DNA from: Chenopodium formosanum
Taxonomy: Eukaryota > Streptophyta > Magnoliopsida > Caryophyllales > Amaranthaceae
Assembly (NCBI GenBank): GCA_024500155.1
Contig: CM044876.1
Span: 10,855,001 to 10,919,000 of the forward strand
DNA: 64,000 bases
Direction of reading: 5' to 3'
Position numbers and translations under genes: made by a program. Numbering within the stretch: the stretch's first letter is position 1; each line of letters begins with the position of its first letter. Positions 18,901-30,818 of this stretch are shown here, in pieces. Under the pieces are notes generated by a model. It searched no databases. It saw only the letters and a list, made by a program, of their open reading frames with translations, and was not told the DNA's origin.

Positions 18901-21900
18901 TTGCATTTTAGCATGATGTATCTTGTTTATGAGCTATAGAATAGGCAATTAGTTAAAGCATTTTGTAAACTGACTACTAATTTTCTTGCTGTGTGATGTT
19001 GGTAAATTGTATTTTTGTGCAATATTACAATATATGATCAGTAACTAGTTTTAGTTTATGCTTTTTTTTCATAAAGATTTTGGTATTTCTTTTGGACTAA
19101 CAGTGATTCTGTGAACCTTGGTTGGAGTGTACTTAGTGAAGTAATATGGAGACTGGAATCATTTATGAGTGTCTGATTCCACATATTGGTCATTGATACG
19201 TTGAATGAATAAATTTTAGGTGACTTGTGTATTGGTTATTATTATTTTTTTTTTTTCAGAAAATTCAAGGCTTAACAATTTAAAAACCGAAACTTCTCAG
19301 ATATAATATTCGTATTGTAGATACTGTGAGCATGTGGTAAATCTGGTAATATGATGATCTTGCTATTAGACGTGACAGCGTAAGGATAGACGTGATCTCT
19401 TTGATAGTTCCATACAGGCCCCTTTTCTTGTTAGTAAATTGGGAGGAAGAAGGAATTAAGTTATGACTGTTTGTCATAGCTGAAATATACCTTTGGTGGT
19501 TTGGCTCTCTTTAATGAAAAAACTTTAAATTCTACCCATGGATCCTCAAATGTTTTTCATTTCTAACTATACGTTCATCATTTCAGTTTGAAGGTGGATG
19601 AAACCCTACCTTTCCTTTTTTAAGAAGATGTAAAAGAGAACATAAGAATGCTTTTATAGTTGTACATTTGAAGTATGTTTTAAACAATTCTTTTGATTGT
19701 ATACATTTATACAGCTTCAGATAGTTTACTTTTTTAGCTATATCTTATGAGACCTGGTATTGATGTTCTTACTTGAAAAACTATTGCTGATTACTTGGGT
19801 ATAAAAAATTTAAAGTGCTGCTGTTGATTGTTCTTGATTTGGTTATTCTCTGGGAAAGGCAAATATACAAGTTTGACCATTACATATGGACCAAGAGTCC
19901 GACCAATTGACCATTGTCAATATACCAAGTGCTCTTGCTCCCTTATCTTTGTCATAAATCATCAGTGGCTGGTGCTTTTTGAATTTTCATTTTTTCTGCT
20001 GTGGAAGAGATCAATTAAAATACTTTTTTTGGGAACTGATTGTGTGGTAAAAATTTGAGCATACAATCTTTGTAGTGAACTAGTGGCAATTATTTTGACA
20101 GAGAGGTCTAATGGCTTATTATTTCAGATGGTATGTTGTTTTGAATTCTAGTGGGAATAACTGAAGCTGATGCATGTAAATTGCCAATTTCCACCCCCTA
20201 ACGAGATCAACATGTGCCTTTACCCTTTTTTCTTGTATCTTTTATGACCAAGACGGTAGCAGCATTTTAGAGGTTATGTCCTGAACCGTTGAGACGCTTG
20301 ATCACAATCCTGTATTCACCAACCTTTTAAATGTAATTATTTTGGAAGATCAATTTATCATCTGATTGCAAATGTTTTGGAGCCCAGCTGAGATAGGTTT
20401 GCTTTATGATCTATTTTTTCTTGTTCATTAGCCCTTTAGATGACTGGGAAGTTTGGTAAATCAACTCTAGTGCTAACTTGTATCACTAACCTTTATGCTC
20501 TATTTTCTCTCGTTCATTGGCTCTTTATGCAATCCTTCAGTGTATCAATGGTCTTTGTATAATGACAGGAGCAATCCTTCAGGGGTCTTCTTTCTTTACT
20601 GTTTGCTTCCCATTGTGTTACTTTTGCTTGTTTATTTTCTGAAGCTCTACTTTCTCTGTTAGGTGGGTTATAGGAGGATATGATTTTTTATGCATGTCAA
20701 TATGTGATGCTATTTCTATGTATTGTTGACTTTGGACTTGAATATCATATTAATTGAGGGATGAATCCATATTCAATTTCAAGTGATAATTTTTGTTTTG
20801 ATGCACTTGCGCATGGTATCTAGTTTCTTTGTATTATAGAAATTGATGATAACCAGCTGAACTTCCTGTTGCATTGCTGTGGAATTGTTGCCAAATGCCA
20901 ATGAAAACTTGGTTTTGTTGAAGACACAGCTGAATTTTATTCACAGATTGAAGCTCTGGATTGAAATCTTGGGTACTGCTTGAATTGGATCTTTCTGGGT
21001 CATTTAAGCTATTGTGAAATTACTATATAGGATAGATTTACATCATATCTGGAAATTGTATTTCAGTAAGTCTGAACTTGTCTAGATACATTTGATGCAG
21101 ATTTAAGTACTGCTTTCTTTCAATAGAAGTACTTTTTCAGCCACCTTATAAGGATGTTTTGCTCAGTCTTTTTACCTGATTTATTCTGAACTGTTTCCGC
21201 TGACCAGAGTGACTACTACGAAAGTACGAATAGCTGTAAAAATATTTGTAAACTCCGAGAGGTTGTCCTTTATTAATTGATGTGTTTGCTCTGTAGGAAA
21301 GCATTTGATGCCTATACTGTTATTAATGGGAGTCCATGTGCTATTCTATATGACGTTAGAATAATTCAATAGGATAATAGAAGTCAAAACTTTCAATTAG
21401 GTTATTCTGTTAAAATTTTTTCGTTGAAGGTCTTAGGAAATTGACCTTTCTGCTTGGCAGAGGCCCAAAGGTATGGTAATTCATTTTCTGAGGTGAATTT
21501 TGTTATCTATATATAAAATCTTATTATTTGAGCCAGGCAAAAGAAAGAATTTGTATTTAGATCACTTCATAAATCTGTTTTTCATCCTTAATTAATTGAA
21601 TTGGCAATATTGGCATTCCCTTACTGTAAAGCGTAAGAGCTGTCAACTTCCTTTTTCATGATGAATGTAACCATAAGAAGTGCATGATGGAGTTAATACT
21701 CTTAGTGGATCATTAACTTAGAGACAAAGACATAGGTGATCATAGAACCTATGCTTGGCTGCTTTCTGACAAGTGCTGCCAGTCAGCTACTAGCTTCTTA
21801 AATATATGACATGTGCGCATCAAGTGTCTTTGTGACCCTACAAGCCTTTTCATATTTGAAAAATATATAAGTATAGTTATCTATTTTTAGTTTATTATTA

Positions 21901-23845
21901 CATAATAACTAACAAGCAGTGAATTTTTTAAAATGATTTTGCAGATTCTTACCGCCCACGAGAATGAGGTATGGTTTGTGCAATTTTCTTATAGTGGGGA
22001 GTACTTGGCTTCATCATCAAGGGACTGTACTGCTATTATATGGAAGGTATCTTGCTTTCATTTGTAACTTCATTACATCTAATATTTGGTTAGATGGTAA
22101 CTTGAAGTTCCATTTATTTTGATTTCTTTTCGTGCATAGATCTGAGACTTTCCAAGTGAATCCGATGACCAATTATCAGTTGATGCTAGGGCATGCCTCT
22201 TCTAACTATAAGTGGAAGGAAGATGCAATGCTGCCTCACCTGAAATGAAAAACTTTTCTTTTCTGCTTGTAAGGGATCTTTATATTCTAAGTAGTTTATA
22301 GATGATTATCCAACTTTTGTAGGTGGTTGATGACGGTAAATTCACAGTAAAACATGCATTGCAGAGCCACCAAAAGGCAATATCTTTTGTAGCATGGAGC
22401 CCTGATGACACTATGTTACTTACATGTGGCAATGTAGAAGTTGTTAAGCTATGGGATGTAGAAACTGGTGTGTGTAAGCGCACATTTGGCGATCATGGTT
22501 TCATAGTAAGCTCATGTGCATGGTTTCCTGACTCGAAAAAGCTTGTGTGCGGAAGTTCTGATACTGAAAAGGGAATCTGCATGTGGGACTGTGAGGGGAA
22601 TGAGTTAAGGGCGTGGCGAGGAGCGAGGATGCCCAAGGTGCTAGATCTTGCAGTGACCTCAGATGGAAACCATCTCATCACTGTTTTCTCAGACAAGGAT
22701 ATTCGGATACTGAATGTGGTAACAAATGCTGAGCATGTGATATCAGAAGAGCATCCAATTACATCGCTTTCAGTTTCAGTAGATGGCAAGTATTTCATTG
22801 TTAACCTTAATAGTCAAGAGATCCATTTATGGGATGTAGAAGGAAAATGGAGGAAACCATTGAAGTACACAGGACACAAGCAAAACCAGTATGTGATAAG
22901 GTCCTGTTTTGGTGGTTTCAACAGTTCATTTATTGCCAGTGGTAGTGAGAATTCAGAGGTATTGCATTCTTTTTCTGGCCCTTAAGTTCCTTTTCCGTCT
23001 TCCTTACCCTATCTTTGAAGTAGGTGATATTACCCCTTTATGTTTTGCTTTTCATAATGGATTTTCTAGTATTTAGCATTTTATTAGGAAAATTGATCCC
23101 TTGTACAACACAAGATTAGCAATTGTTTGAGTTATATAAGATTAGTGGATAAAGGACATTATATAAGATTTAACCAAGTGTTACTCTATATGCCAATAGT
23201 TCGTGATTAGGACCAAAATTGACATGGTAACCTTGGTGATTGGCTGTCAGGTAATAAATTTGAAGACTCCAGCAAGTATTGTGAAAATGCAAATACTTGG
23301 GGAAGTAAAAGTATAGTTTGGTTCTAAAGATAATTTAGAAAGAAAAGGTTTTTGTGTTTATAAAATAGATAAAATATAATTATACTGAAGGGTTGAACTT
23401 GCTGAGCTTTTTAAAGGGGGTTTCCTTCTGAGTTTCCAAGTTACTGAAATCCAAACGTGTCCTTCGTGAGAACTTCCATACATCATATATCAGTAGCTGA
23501 ACAGCACCTCCAGACTTTTCCTCCTTTTACTTTGTCTGTGTGCTCAACAGAGTTTGTGATCTACTTGCCATTTAGAATGGTCTAAATCCTAATTTTCCTC
23601 TCTGTGAAAGAAGAACCAGACGTGAACTCTTAGGTTTATTTTCTGATTTGCAGGTCTACATATGGAATCGTCGGAAGCCTGAACCAATTGCAATTTTATC
23701 TGGGCATTTAATGACTGTAAACAGTGTAAGCTGGAACCCTAAAAATCCTCATATGTTGGCTTCGGCAAGTGATGATCACACCGTTCGTGTATGGGGACCT
23801 GCCAAATCTAAAGCAGACAAAGTTTTGGTAAATGAAAGTTTTTGA
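15930..23845 (+). CDS. WDR26: WDR26/GID7-type LisH-CTLH-WD40 repeat protein
   Basis: Four coding exons (15930-16652, 21945-22046, 22323-22958, 23654-23845) join in phase 0 to give 550 residues ending in TGA. A Lys/Arg-rich N-terminus is followed by a LisH segment (about 31-63, ALIRKHEFVRIIIQCLLSLG), a CTLH helical region (about 65-125) and a linker ending in RDQLPNETLQ. From residue 242 come WD40 blades, including ASSSRDCTAIIWK, VVKLWDVETG, ICMWDCEG, IHLWDVEG, VYIWNRR and HTVRVWG. Order and linker phrases match Arabidopsis At5g08560 and human WDR26/yeast GID7, scaffold subunits of the GID/CTLH E3 ubiquitin ligase. In plants WDR26-type proteins can also serve as CUL4-DDB1 receptors (family knowledge). 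Intron 1 is about 5.3 kb. The upstream in-frame GTG at 15924 was not used; ATG at 15930 gives MGIF, like the Arabidopsis MGVV start. Confidence 0.9.
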
Positions 23846-24167
23846 ATAAGAGATCCTGCAGCGGCAGCCCTGCCCAATGTATATAACCACATGGTAGTTT
23901 TTTACTTTCTTTGAATTGGATATTATTTCTATTCATTTGTGTGTGTAGGAATTACCCTCAATTTTGCTGTTACTGTTTTGTGTATATATTATTACAAGTC
24001 TTCCATCAGGGTTCCTGTTACACCCTAGCAGTTTTCGAAGGGAATGACAGTTAGAGACGATTCAGATTCGCTTGAATCCTATTTGGTTTTCTATTGATAA
24101 TATGAAGATATTGTTTAGAAGTTTATGAATTATTTTGTTTGAATTCAATGTGTGTGCACAGCTAAGT
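23846..24167. other. 3' UTR and downstream spacer of the WDR26-type gene
   Basis: T-rich sequence following the stop codon, with no other gene. It probably contains the 3' UTR; no single polyadenylation site could be chosen. Confidence 0.4.
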
Positions 24168-24423
24168 ACTTGTTCCGATCTGAATTTTTATTATCTGGTC
24201 TGGTCTAATCTAATTTAAAATTTTGACTAAACTTTGACCGCATTTTAATACTAATCAATCAAGAAAAACATCATCAAAATAGATTTTGTTAGATTCGTCT
24301 CATTATTAACTTTTCAAGTATGTAATTTTTATAAATTATTTAATACGCAATTAACCAAAAGTTCTAATCTGGTTTGAACAGAATATTTCTGATCGTATCT
24401 GAAATAAATTAAAGAGAACAAGT
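24168..24423. mobile_element. Diverged Tourist-like MITE candidate
   Basis: Left end ACTTGTTCCGATCTGAAT and right end GAGAACAAGT are inverted, and they resemble the AGGCTTGTTCTGATTT end of the element at 61430. An internal TCTGGTCTGGTCTAATCT is partly mirrored by CTAATCTGGTTTGAACAG. No target duplication was found, so the boundaries are approximate. Confidence 0.45.
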
Positions 24424-24553
24424 CCGATGGCTGCTCTTGCTTTTGTAATTTGATGTTAATTAATAGAATAGTGAACTCGAAATGAAACAAAGTAACTAAA
24501 ATTTAATTCCACTGCCAAAATCATTACTGGAATTAAAACAAATCTTTAAATTA

Positions 24554-24772
24554 GAGTTCATTTGGCATCGTTTTGGTTTTCTGTTTTTTGGTTTTCCGTT
24601 TTTTAAAATTATATTATATATCATATAATGATTTAAAAATTAGTCAAACTTATCAAAATCATGATAATTTTGAAAACTGAAAACAGAAATATGAAAACAC
24701 CTTTTTCTTGCTTCCTGTTTTTGGTTTTCAAAAAAAAAAAAAATGAAAACAAAAAACAATGTCAAACAAGCC
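24554..24772. mobile_element. Harbinger-like MITE with TTA target duplication
   Basis: Left end GAGTTCATTTGGCATCG and right end CAATGTCAAACAAGCC are imperfect inverted repeats, continued by TTTTGGTTTTC against GAAAACAAAAAACA. TTA occurs at 24551-24553 and 24773-24775. About 219 bp. Confidence 0.6.
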
Positions 24773-24775
24773 TTA

Positions 24776-26115
24776 AAAATTGGGGTTTTTTTAGTTAAAT
24801 AAATAAATAAATAATATCAGCTTAATGAGTTCAAGGATTTATTATAAAATAAGGCATAATAGGTAGTAGTACAATAACTTTTTTTTATATATAAATTTTA
24901 TTAATATTACGATAACCACTCTATATAAGAAAAGGGCTCTCATTAAGAAGAAATTACACTGCTGAAAACTAAATCCAAAAATAGTTCACTCTTTTTGATT
25001 CCATTAGTCTTTATCTTTGAAATTAATTTTGTATATAATCTTGATTTTTTATATTTTATTTTAAAACTATACAAATTTTATTAAAAATTAATGGATGCTC
25101 TTTTCCATAGAGTAAAGCATTTTTTTGTGGAGCATGCTCTTTGTCAAACCATAATAGTAGCATTGGAGTTTTAATGATACTATTAGTTTAGATTCTAAAT
25201 TAGTACATTGAAATCTACATAATCCATAAAATTCTATTTGGACAGCTAAAAAAATATCCATTAATAGGTATTATAGTATCATTACACTATCTAATGATAA
25301 TTCACTTAATGGTATTTTTACTTTCTCATAAAAAGTTAATATCATTTTAGAATTTACCATGCTATATAAGGATACATATAACACGGGTATGTACCACTTA
25401 TTAGCACATTTAGTCTAGACTCTAGAGCCAATATATTTCATTTGCTTAGGGTGCATATTTTTGACATCACCTTTAAAAATGTTGGCCCGATGTCACGTGC
25501 TGAGACCCTTGTCTTTTGCACGAGTGTCCACTAACTTCCATCCCATAAGATGCTAGTCAAAGCTAACCCCGATGATTGTTATAAGCAAATTATGCAACAA
25601 AAGATAAGTTTGAAAGTAAAAATAGATGCACAAGTGTATAAGGTTAAGAAGAGAATTTTATGTTCCTTGAGAGAGTGTGTATACATTTTACAAGGGGAAG
25701 TTCCCTATTTATAAGTCTCCCAAGTACTTTCACATTCTAAAGACTTCTTAACCTTTTCAAATGGAGGTGCCTAGAAGCTAACCTCCTCGAAACTTCTATA
25801 CAATTAGACTCAAATATACAATATTTTGAAAAATGCTACAAAATCTAGCACTTAGGCTATGTACAAGAGTTTCCTAGAGATTAGAGCTCTAGAACTTACT
25901 ACACGTTTCCTGATCTTTGATATATAATATGGACGTTTTGGGGCCTCTTATTGGAAATTTGACTACATAGGAGGAAATCTCACACGGAGCGTGATTTTCC
26001 CAGCATTGTTCAACACCACACGAAACTAACTCGGCAAGATGGTGGGCTATGAAATACCCATCCCTCTTGACATGTGATTAACTAAGAAAAGAAAAGCAAC
26101 TACTACATAAACAAG
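24776..26115. other. Intergenic spacer, no gene seen
   Basis: AT-rich, with a (TAAA)n-like run at about 24797-24813. Between 25440 and 26090 base composition rises and a retroelement remnant is possible (it precedes RNase H coding remnants), but no frame or repeat end could be supported. Confidence 0.35.
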
Positions 26116-26119
26116 ATCA

Positions 26120-26521
26120 GCTAAAACACTATCAACTAACATGGGGAGTGCGACTCGTGCTTGTTTCACTCTTTCGGCTTTTCAAGCTGAATTACTTGCT
26201 TGTCTCTTAGCTCTTCGAATGGCGATTCAGCGAGGCTTTGTTCATATTCTCCTCCAAACAGATTGCGTGTATTCCCTTTCAAATATCCGGAGTGCAGTCT
26301 CCAAGGATATTTCCACTGTTTAGATTACTCGACAACTTCAGGATATCTTTCCGTCCTTCCAAGTTTGTCATATCCAGAAGGTTTATCGGGATGTGGTCTT
26401 CCGATCCCAGCTCATAGCCTAGCCTCTCGTGCTAGGACACGACAGTTGCTTCATTACTCTTTCTAGTTTTAGTTGTACTTTGTTCTTTTCGAGTTGATCT
26501 TTGTCAAAAAAAAAAAAAAAA
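26120..26521 (+). pseudogene. 5'-truncated LINE remnant: RNase H domain plus poly(A)
   Basis: Frame 26141-26323 encodes FQAELLACLLALRMAIQRG then LLQTDCVYSLSN, the Glu (AE) and Asp (TDC) regions of the RNase H-like domain at the 3' end of plant LINEs. A stop at 26321-26323 interrupts it, after which the frame reads on as ITRQLQDIFPSFQ...CHIQKVYRDV, the C-terminal HIxR-type part with further damage. The copy ends CTTTGTC followed by A(15). It is a dead, truncated copy; no clear target duplication was found. Confidence 0.65.
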
Positions 26522-26529
26522 TACACTTA

Positions 26530-27000
26530 AAGCAAAATAGAAGGAATTTTTAATTATTCTAGAGTCTAGGCACCAAAATCTGGGAATCAGATTCAATAAT
26601 CCACTGCCATAGCCATATGCCTTTGCCTTCTTGATACCAAAGGAAGCTGCTCTGCACTCATCAATAAAAGGATCCCATAGAGCCTTCCCCCTTCGCACAG
26701 TCGCAAACAACACCTTTCCCTTGCTATTTCTCGCCACTACCCCATCCAGCCTTCTTCACTAGTAGAAGCATCAACATTTATCTTAATTAAGTTACCGAGG
26801 GGGCGGGGTCCATACCACTCTATTAGCTGGGCTCGGGTTTTTGCTCTTCCCGTAGATCTTTTATGAGTACACGTCAAAGTCAGCCACTATTCTACACAAC
26901 ATATCAAGGAGCAAACCATCTGGTTCTCGAACTTGTTCAAAGAACCATTTGTTGCGCCTAAACGGCTAAACCACACAAACCACCCAAGGTAAAGACAACT
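26530..27000 (-). pseudogene. LINE-type RNase H domain remnant
   Basis: On the minus strand the pieces NKWFFEQVREPDGLLLDML, VVWTPPP, IKINVDAS and VVARNSKGKVLFATVRRGKA follow in the order of a plant LINE RNase H domain (the Asp of INVDAS is the first catalytic acid). The next part, ECRAASFGIKKAKAYGYG, carries the ExxA region. At least two frame shifts or stops break it. It abuts the poly(A) end of the plus-strand remnant, so the two are tail-to-tail. Confidence 0.6.
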
Positions 27001-27565
27001 TTAATACAAATCAACTACCAATTCCTCCAAACAATGCACCAAGATATCACCAAATGAGTCAAGCTCACTAACATTGGCTCGCCAAGATATCACCAAACGA
27101 GTCAAGCTCACCAAAATTTGTTGTTGGGAAGAAAATCACACATTGGTTGAATAGAGGGAATTAGCTTACTCTATTCTAATTAATTTGATGTTGGGAAGAA
27201 ACTCCCATATTGTATATAAGTTTAAAATTTGGAGCATAATAATCTTTTAATCTAAGTCAAGGATTATGACCACGGGTCCGATCGGGTGGGCTTTGCCCGG
27301 TCAAGCGCAAACAAATATTTAGAAAAATTAATACTTCCTCGCTCGATAGGGCTAAGTCGGACGCGAAAGCAAACTTTTTTTCTAAATGGTTGATGGCCCG
27401 ATCAGACATGCTTAGCCCAATTGGACATGAATTAAGTTTAAGTTTTGTTCGATGAGTTGTCTGATCGGGCTGGATTGACCTGATCGGGGCGAGTGTAAGT
27501 GATTACTTTCCAACAGATAATTGATTATGATAACTTTTTTTTAACTTCTTCCTTATCTATTCAAA
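27001..27565. other. Spacer with short GATCGGGC-type repeats, no gene seen
   Basis: A phrase near 27045 (GCCAAGATATCACCAAACGA and its variant) occurs twice, and GATCGGGC/GCCCGATC words recur at 27275-27490, giving imperfect inverted repeats. This is probably a decayed repeat. No coding frame is supported. Confidence 0.35.
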
Positions 27566-27590
27566 CTAGTTTTGTGCCCCGTGCGATGCT
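27566..27590 (-). mobile_element. Helitron-like 3' terminus (minus orientation)
   Basis: Read on the minus strand, GCATCGCACGGGGCACAAAA is followed by CTAG and then T, the CTRR|T signature of a Helitron 3' end. The GC-rich hairpin is degraded in this copy. The same CACAAAACTAG tail occurs at 29111 and 29173. Confidence 0.4.
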
Positions 27591-27608
27591 TGGGTTGTTT
27601 ATTGAATA

Positions 27609-28890
27609 GGAAAATTTGTTACTCGTATTATCAATCCTTGTAACACCCCGACCCCAAACAAATTAGGGAAGGGCCTATTGTCACGAAATGCGCATCGAGG
27701 GCCAACAACTGTCCTCACAGAGCAACACGAGTCCTTCCGGCGCATTTTGTCCTCACTCATGCGCACCCCAGGAAAACTTCCCAGGAGGTCACCCATCCCA
27801 AGACTACTCCCAGCCAAGCATGCTTAACTATGGAGTATTCTTAGCAAATGAGCTTCCTAAAAGGAAGATGCATCTTGTTCATATGAGTAGTATATCAAAC
27901 TCTTTTTTTTAAAGCAATCATGAGGGGTATTACAAATCCTAACTAATCTTCATTTACTTTCATTAATCTAGACTATCGGTTATTTTTAAATAATCTTAAC
28001 TTTTGGTGGCATTTTCTTTCATTTGGCCGAAACCAATTAACAAAAGAAAAATCAATGGCTTGTTATTCCAAGTTATTGGACATGTGTCAACACGTGATTT
28101 GTCCAAAAAATTAAAAAAAAAATAAAATCAAAGTTTTAAAAAATAAAATCAAAAAATGAAATAATAATAATCAAACTACCCAGCCAACCCCACCGCAAAC
28201 ACCACCCTGACTAGCCCCTCACCCGAAACCACCTTCTACCTACCCTTGCCAGAAACCGATATCCTCCCCTAGAACCACCAAGAACTCAGCTGCTTGAAAC
28301 CTAGAATCCACCCAAAATCAAGGATGTGGCGGCTTCGACACCCGAAATCACCTTGAAAACGAGCGGGTGAGGTGGTTTTTAGGGATTAAGTATGGGGATC
28401 TGGTGTTTTTGGCGAAAGGGAGTAAAGTTGCGGTGGTTTTGGGAGAAGGTAGGTATGAAAATGGTGGCTTGCGGGTTGTTTTCGACAAAGGTGGTGGGGT
28501 TGCGAGTGGTTTTTGGGGAAGGGGGCGAGGTTGCATGCGTAGTTTAGGGGAAATTCGATGGTTTTCGGTGAGGTTGGGGAGGGAGATGGTGGTTTCGGTG
28601 GGTGCTAGGGGGAGGTGGTGGGATGAAGGTGGTTGGGTGTGGGTTTTTTTTTTTATTTTTTTATTTTTTTATTTTTTTATTTAACTTTTTTGAACAATGA
28701 AATTGCGACATGTGATATTTAAGAAACAAATTTTTTTAAAAAAATTACCTTTTAAATAGGTCACTGGTCATTTGACCTGATAAAAGAAAACGTCCCCTAA
28801 AGTTGGGATTATTCCCAAGTGCAATAATCGATAGTTGGGATTTATGAAAGTAAATGGCCCAAAGTTGGGATTAATAATAACAAATTTTCC
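27609..28890. mobile_element. Mutator-like (MULE) non-autonomous element with 9-bp target duplication
   Basis: The termini GGAAAATTTGTTA (left) and its inverse ending CAAATTTTCC (right) are flanked by an exact 9-bp repeat TATTGAATA (27600-27608, 28891-28899), as expected for Mutator elements. Terminal inverted repeats run about 120 bp: CATTTACTTTCATTAATC near 27951 matches the inverse of a stretch near 28850, and CTATCGGTTATT matches the inverse of AATAATCGATAG near 28825. The left repeat is split by a Cassandra-type LTR. The core has a C-rich half (about 28170-28330) and a G-rich half (28360-28640), so it could fold back. No MURA-type transposase was seen. The 105-residue frame in the G-rich half is not convincing as a protein. 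Confidence 0.85.
27639..27934 (-). mobile_element. Cassandra-type TRIM solo LTR bearing 5S rRNA-like promoter sequence
   Basis: A 296-bp unit beginning TGTAACACCCCG and ending GGGGTATTACA, flanked by the 6-bp repeat AATCCT (27633-27638, 27935-27940). On the minus strand about 27770-27835 reads AGTTAAGCATGCTTGG...GGGAGTAGT...GGATGGGTGACCTCCTGGGA, which is the internal promoter region of plant 5S rRNA. LTRs carrying 5S sequence define the Cassandra TRIM family. Only one LTR is present, so the rest was lost by LTR-LTR recombination. It lies inside the left inverted repeat of the MULE. Confidence 0.85.
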
Positions 28891-29090
28891 TATTGAATAT
28901 TAAAATAAAACATTTTATCTAAAATAAATATGTTATTTGAATTTTTTACTCGTGGATTAATAATCACTTGATTATCATACTTGTCCGTTTATGGGTATTT
29001 TATAGATTAATAATCCACTTGACAATCTAAAAAAAATTAGAAGTAATCTCTAAACATCTAGGGAAGGCTAGTTACATGTTAAGACTCAAG

Positions 29091-29215
29091 AGAACGGTTA
29101 TATATAATTACTAGTTTTGTGATCCGTCCGGTGTCCGGGTTTATTGAATTTTAGAACGGTTATATATAATAACTAGTTTTGTGATCCGTCCGGTGTCTGG
29201 GTTTATTGAATTTTA
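29091..29215. repeat. Tandem duplication of a 62-bp unit holding Helitron-like ends
   Basis: AGAACGGTTATATATAAT at 29091 recurs at 29153 and the following 40-odd bases match almost fully. Each unit contains CTAGTTTTGTGATCCGTCC followed by a GGTGTCCGGG/GGTGTCTGGG stretch; the inverse reads as a hairpin-like GC stretch plus ACAAAACTAG|T, a Helitron 3' end. The doubled end may reflect end-joining of Helitron termini. Confidence 0.6.
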
Positions 29216-30098
29216 AGATAAATTTTTAATCTATATGTCAAATTTTAACAAATCATTGATACAAAATTAGTTATGAATTGATGTGCTTTTGTGACAATTT
29301 GCTATCTAGAAGGCATGTAATGACAAATAATAATGTTGGTGGAAATGTTCGATTTAATTAAATACATTAAAAATATAAAAAAATTAGCCAAAAAAAAATT
29401 AAATAAAATAAATGTTCAAAGCCCGTTGGGTTGACCCGAACCCAAAACTTTGGGCAAGGGTTAACATTTCTTGACTCGTAACCTAAAGAGACCCAATCTG
29501 AGATGATTCATGACCCGAACCTAATTGACAGGTCTACATAGTATTAAAATTCTATTGGATTGTGAAGTATAAATTTTTAACCGATTGTATATTATAAATG
29601 GATGTTTTACGCTTTAAACGACTTCTTTCGCTCAAAAAAAATATTATGATATAAAAATAAATTTTTATGATAGTTTTTTAGTATTATAATCTAATAATTT
29701 TTGGAATAAAATTATAATTGAATTTGTACATTTGAAATATTGGCCTGGTATTTTATCGAAAATAAAACCCTAACGTAACAATTTTATCCTAAAACCCTAA
29801 TGGAGGGGATTTTTTTCTTGGGTTTTTAGAGAGCCACATAGGATTTAATTTTTTCAGCGCGCCATGTAGGATAATAAATTTTTGTGGTAGCCAATTAAAT
29901 ACGAGGTTATTAATTTTTTTTTAGAATAAAATAATTTAAATTACACATAAGAAAAATTGGCGAATGAGTTTTCCCAGTTTAAATTAATAAAATATAAACA
30001 TTATCTTTTGATATTAGGAATTTTATCTAAATATATAACAAATTTTAGTACATAAATATATATATAAAAAAAAATTATTTTAAAAAATACAAACAAAA

Positions 30099-30124
30099 CC
30101 GTGCATCGCACGGGCTTCATCTAA
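30099..30124 (+). mobile_element. Helitron-like 3' terminus (plus orientation)
   Basis: A perfect 6-bp stem CCGTGC-ATC-GCACGG (30099-30113) is followed after 7 nt by CTAA and then T, the canonical Helitron end (hairpin, short spacer, CTRR, insertion before T). The 5' TC end was not located, so element length is unknown. Confidence 0.5.
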
Positions 30125-30818
30125 TAGATTTCTAAACTAATGTTCTAATGATTTTATCTTATAAAATCTATTTAAATTTATCCAACGTGGCGCGACACTT
30201 AGCTTGGTAAAAAGTTGAAACGCCATGTGTCACTGTTTCTTTTTTCCCATAAACTTGTAAAAAAGTAGCAGGTCAAAAATAGATTATGCACATTTAATAT
30301 AAAATTTTTGCACATTTAGTTCAAAATATATGCACATTTAACCCTTATCATTCTTCTCATAAGAAACTTCTCATTGGATCCCAATCGCTAAATCATACGT
30401 GTCATATTAATAATTAATTGACATCTACATGGCACGATACTTAGCGAAATTTTTGGAATGCCAAGTGTCGTTGTCTCGTAGCCTGACTAAAAGTTTAGCT
30501 TTATATATTAGTTATTATATGATTGTTTTTCAAAGCATATTAATCGATAACCCATAGCAATCATAGTTTGGGGGGGGGTTAATTTACTTTAAGGACAGTG
30601 TAAACACGTCCCTAATTCTTCATTTTCATTGTTTCTTTCTAGCATAAGGTTGCTTATTAATAAAAAGCTATATAGTTATAAAAAAAAAAAAACAAAAAAA
30701 CAAAAAAAAACTATATAGAGGAACAAATCTTTTCTTTTTTTTTTTTTTTTTTTTTTTTTGACAAAATAAAGGAACAGTTGGTTGTTTCTAAACTATCATT
30801 TCTTTCTTGCCCAAAAAA

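Noticed and set aside
27776..27835. 5S rRNA gene
   Set aside because: Only the promoter part of 5S rRNA is present and it sits inside a TG...CA LTR with a target duplication, so it is Cassandra and not a 5S gene.
28348..28684. A 105-residue frame in the MULE core
   Set aside because: G-rich and biased, with no recognised domain; captured host coding sequence is possible but cannot be supported.
30740..30780. A further micro-insertion (T-run plus GACAAAATAA)
   Set aside because: The flanking match (GGAACA) is only six bases, too short to support a target duplication.
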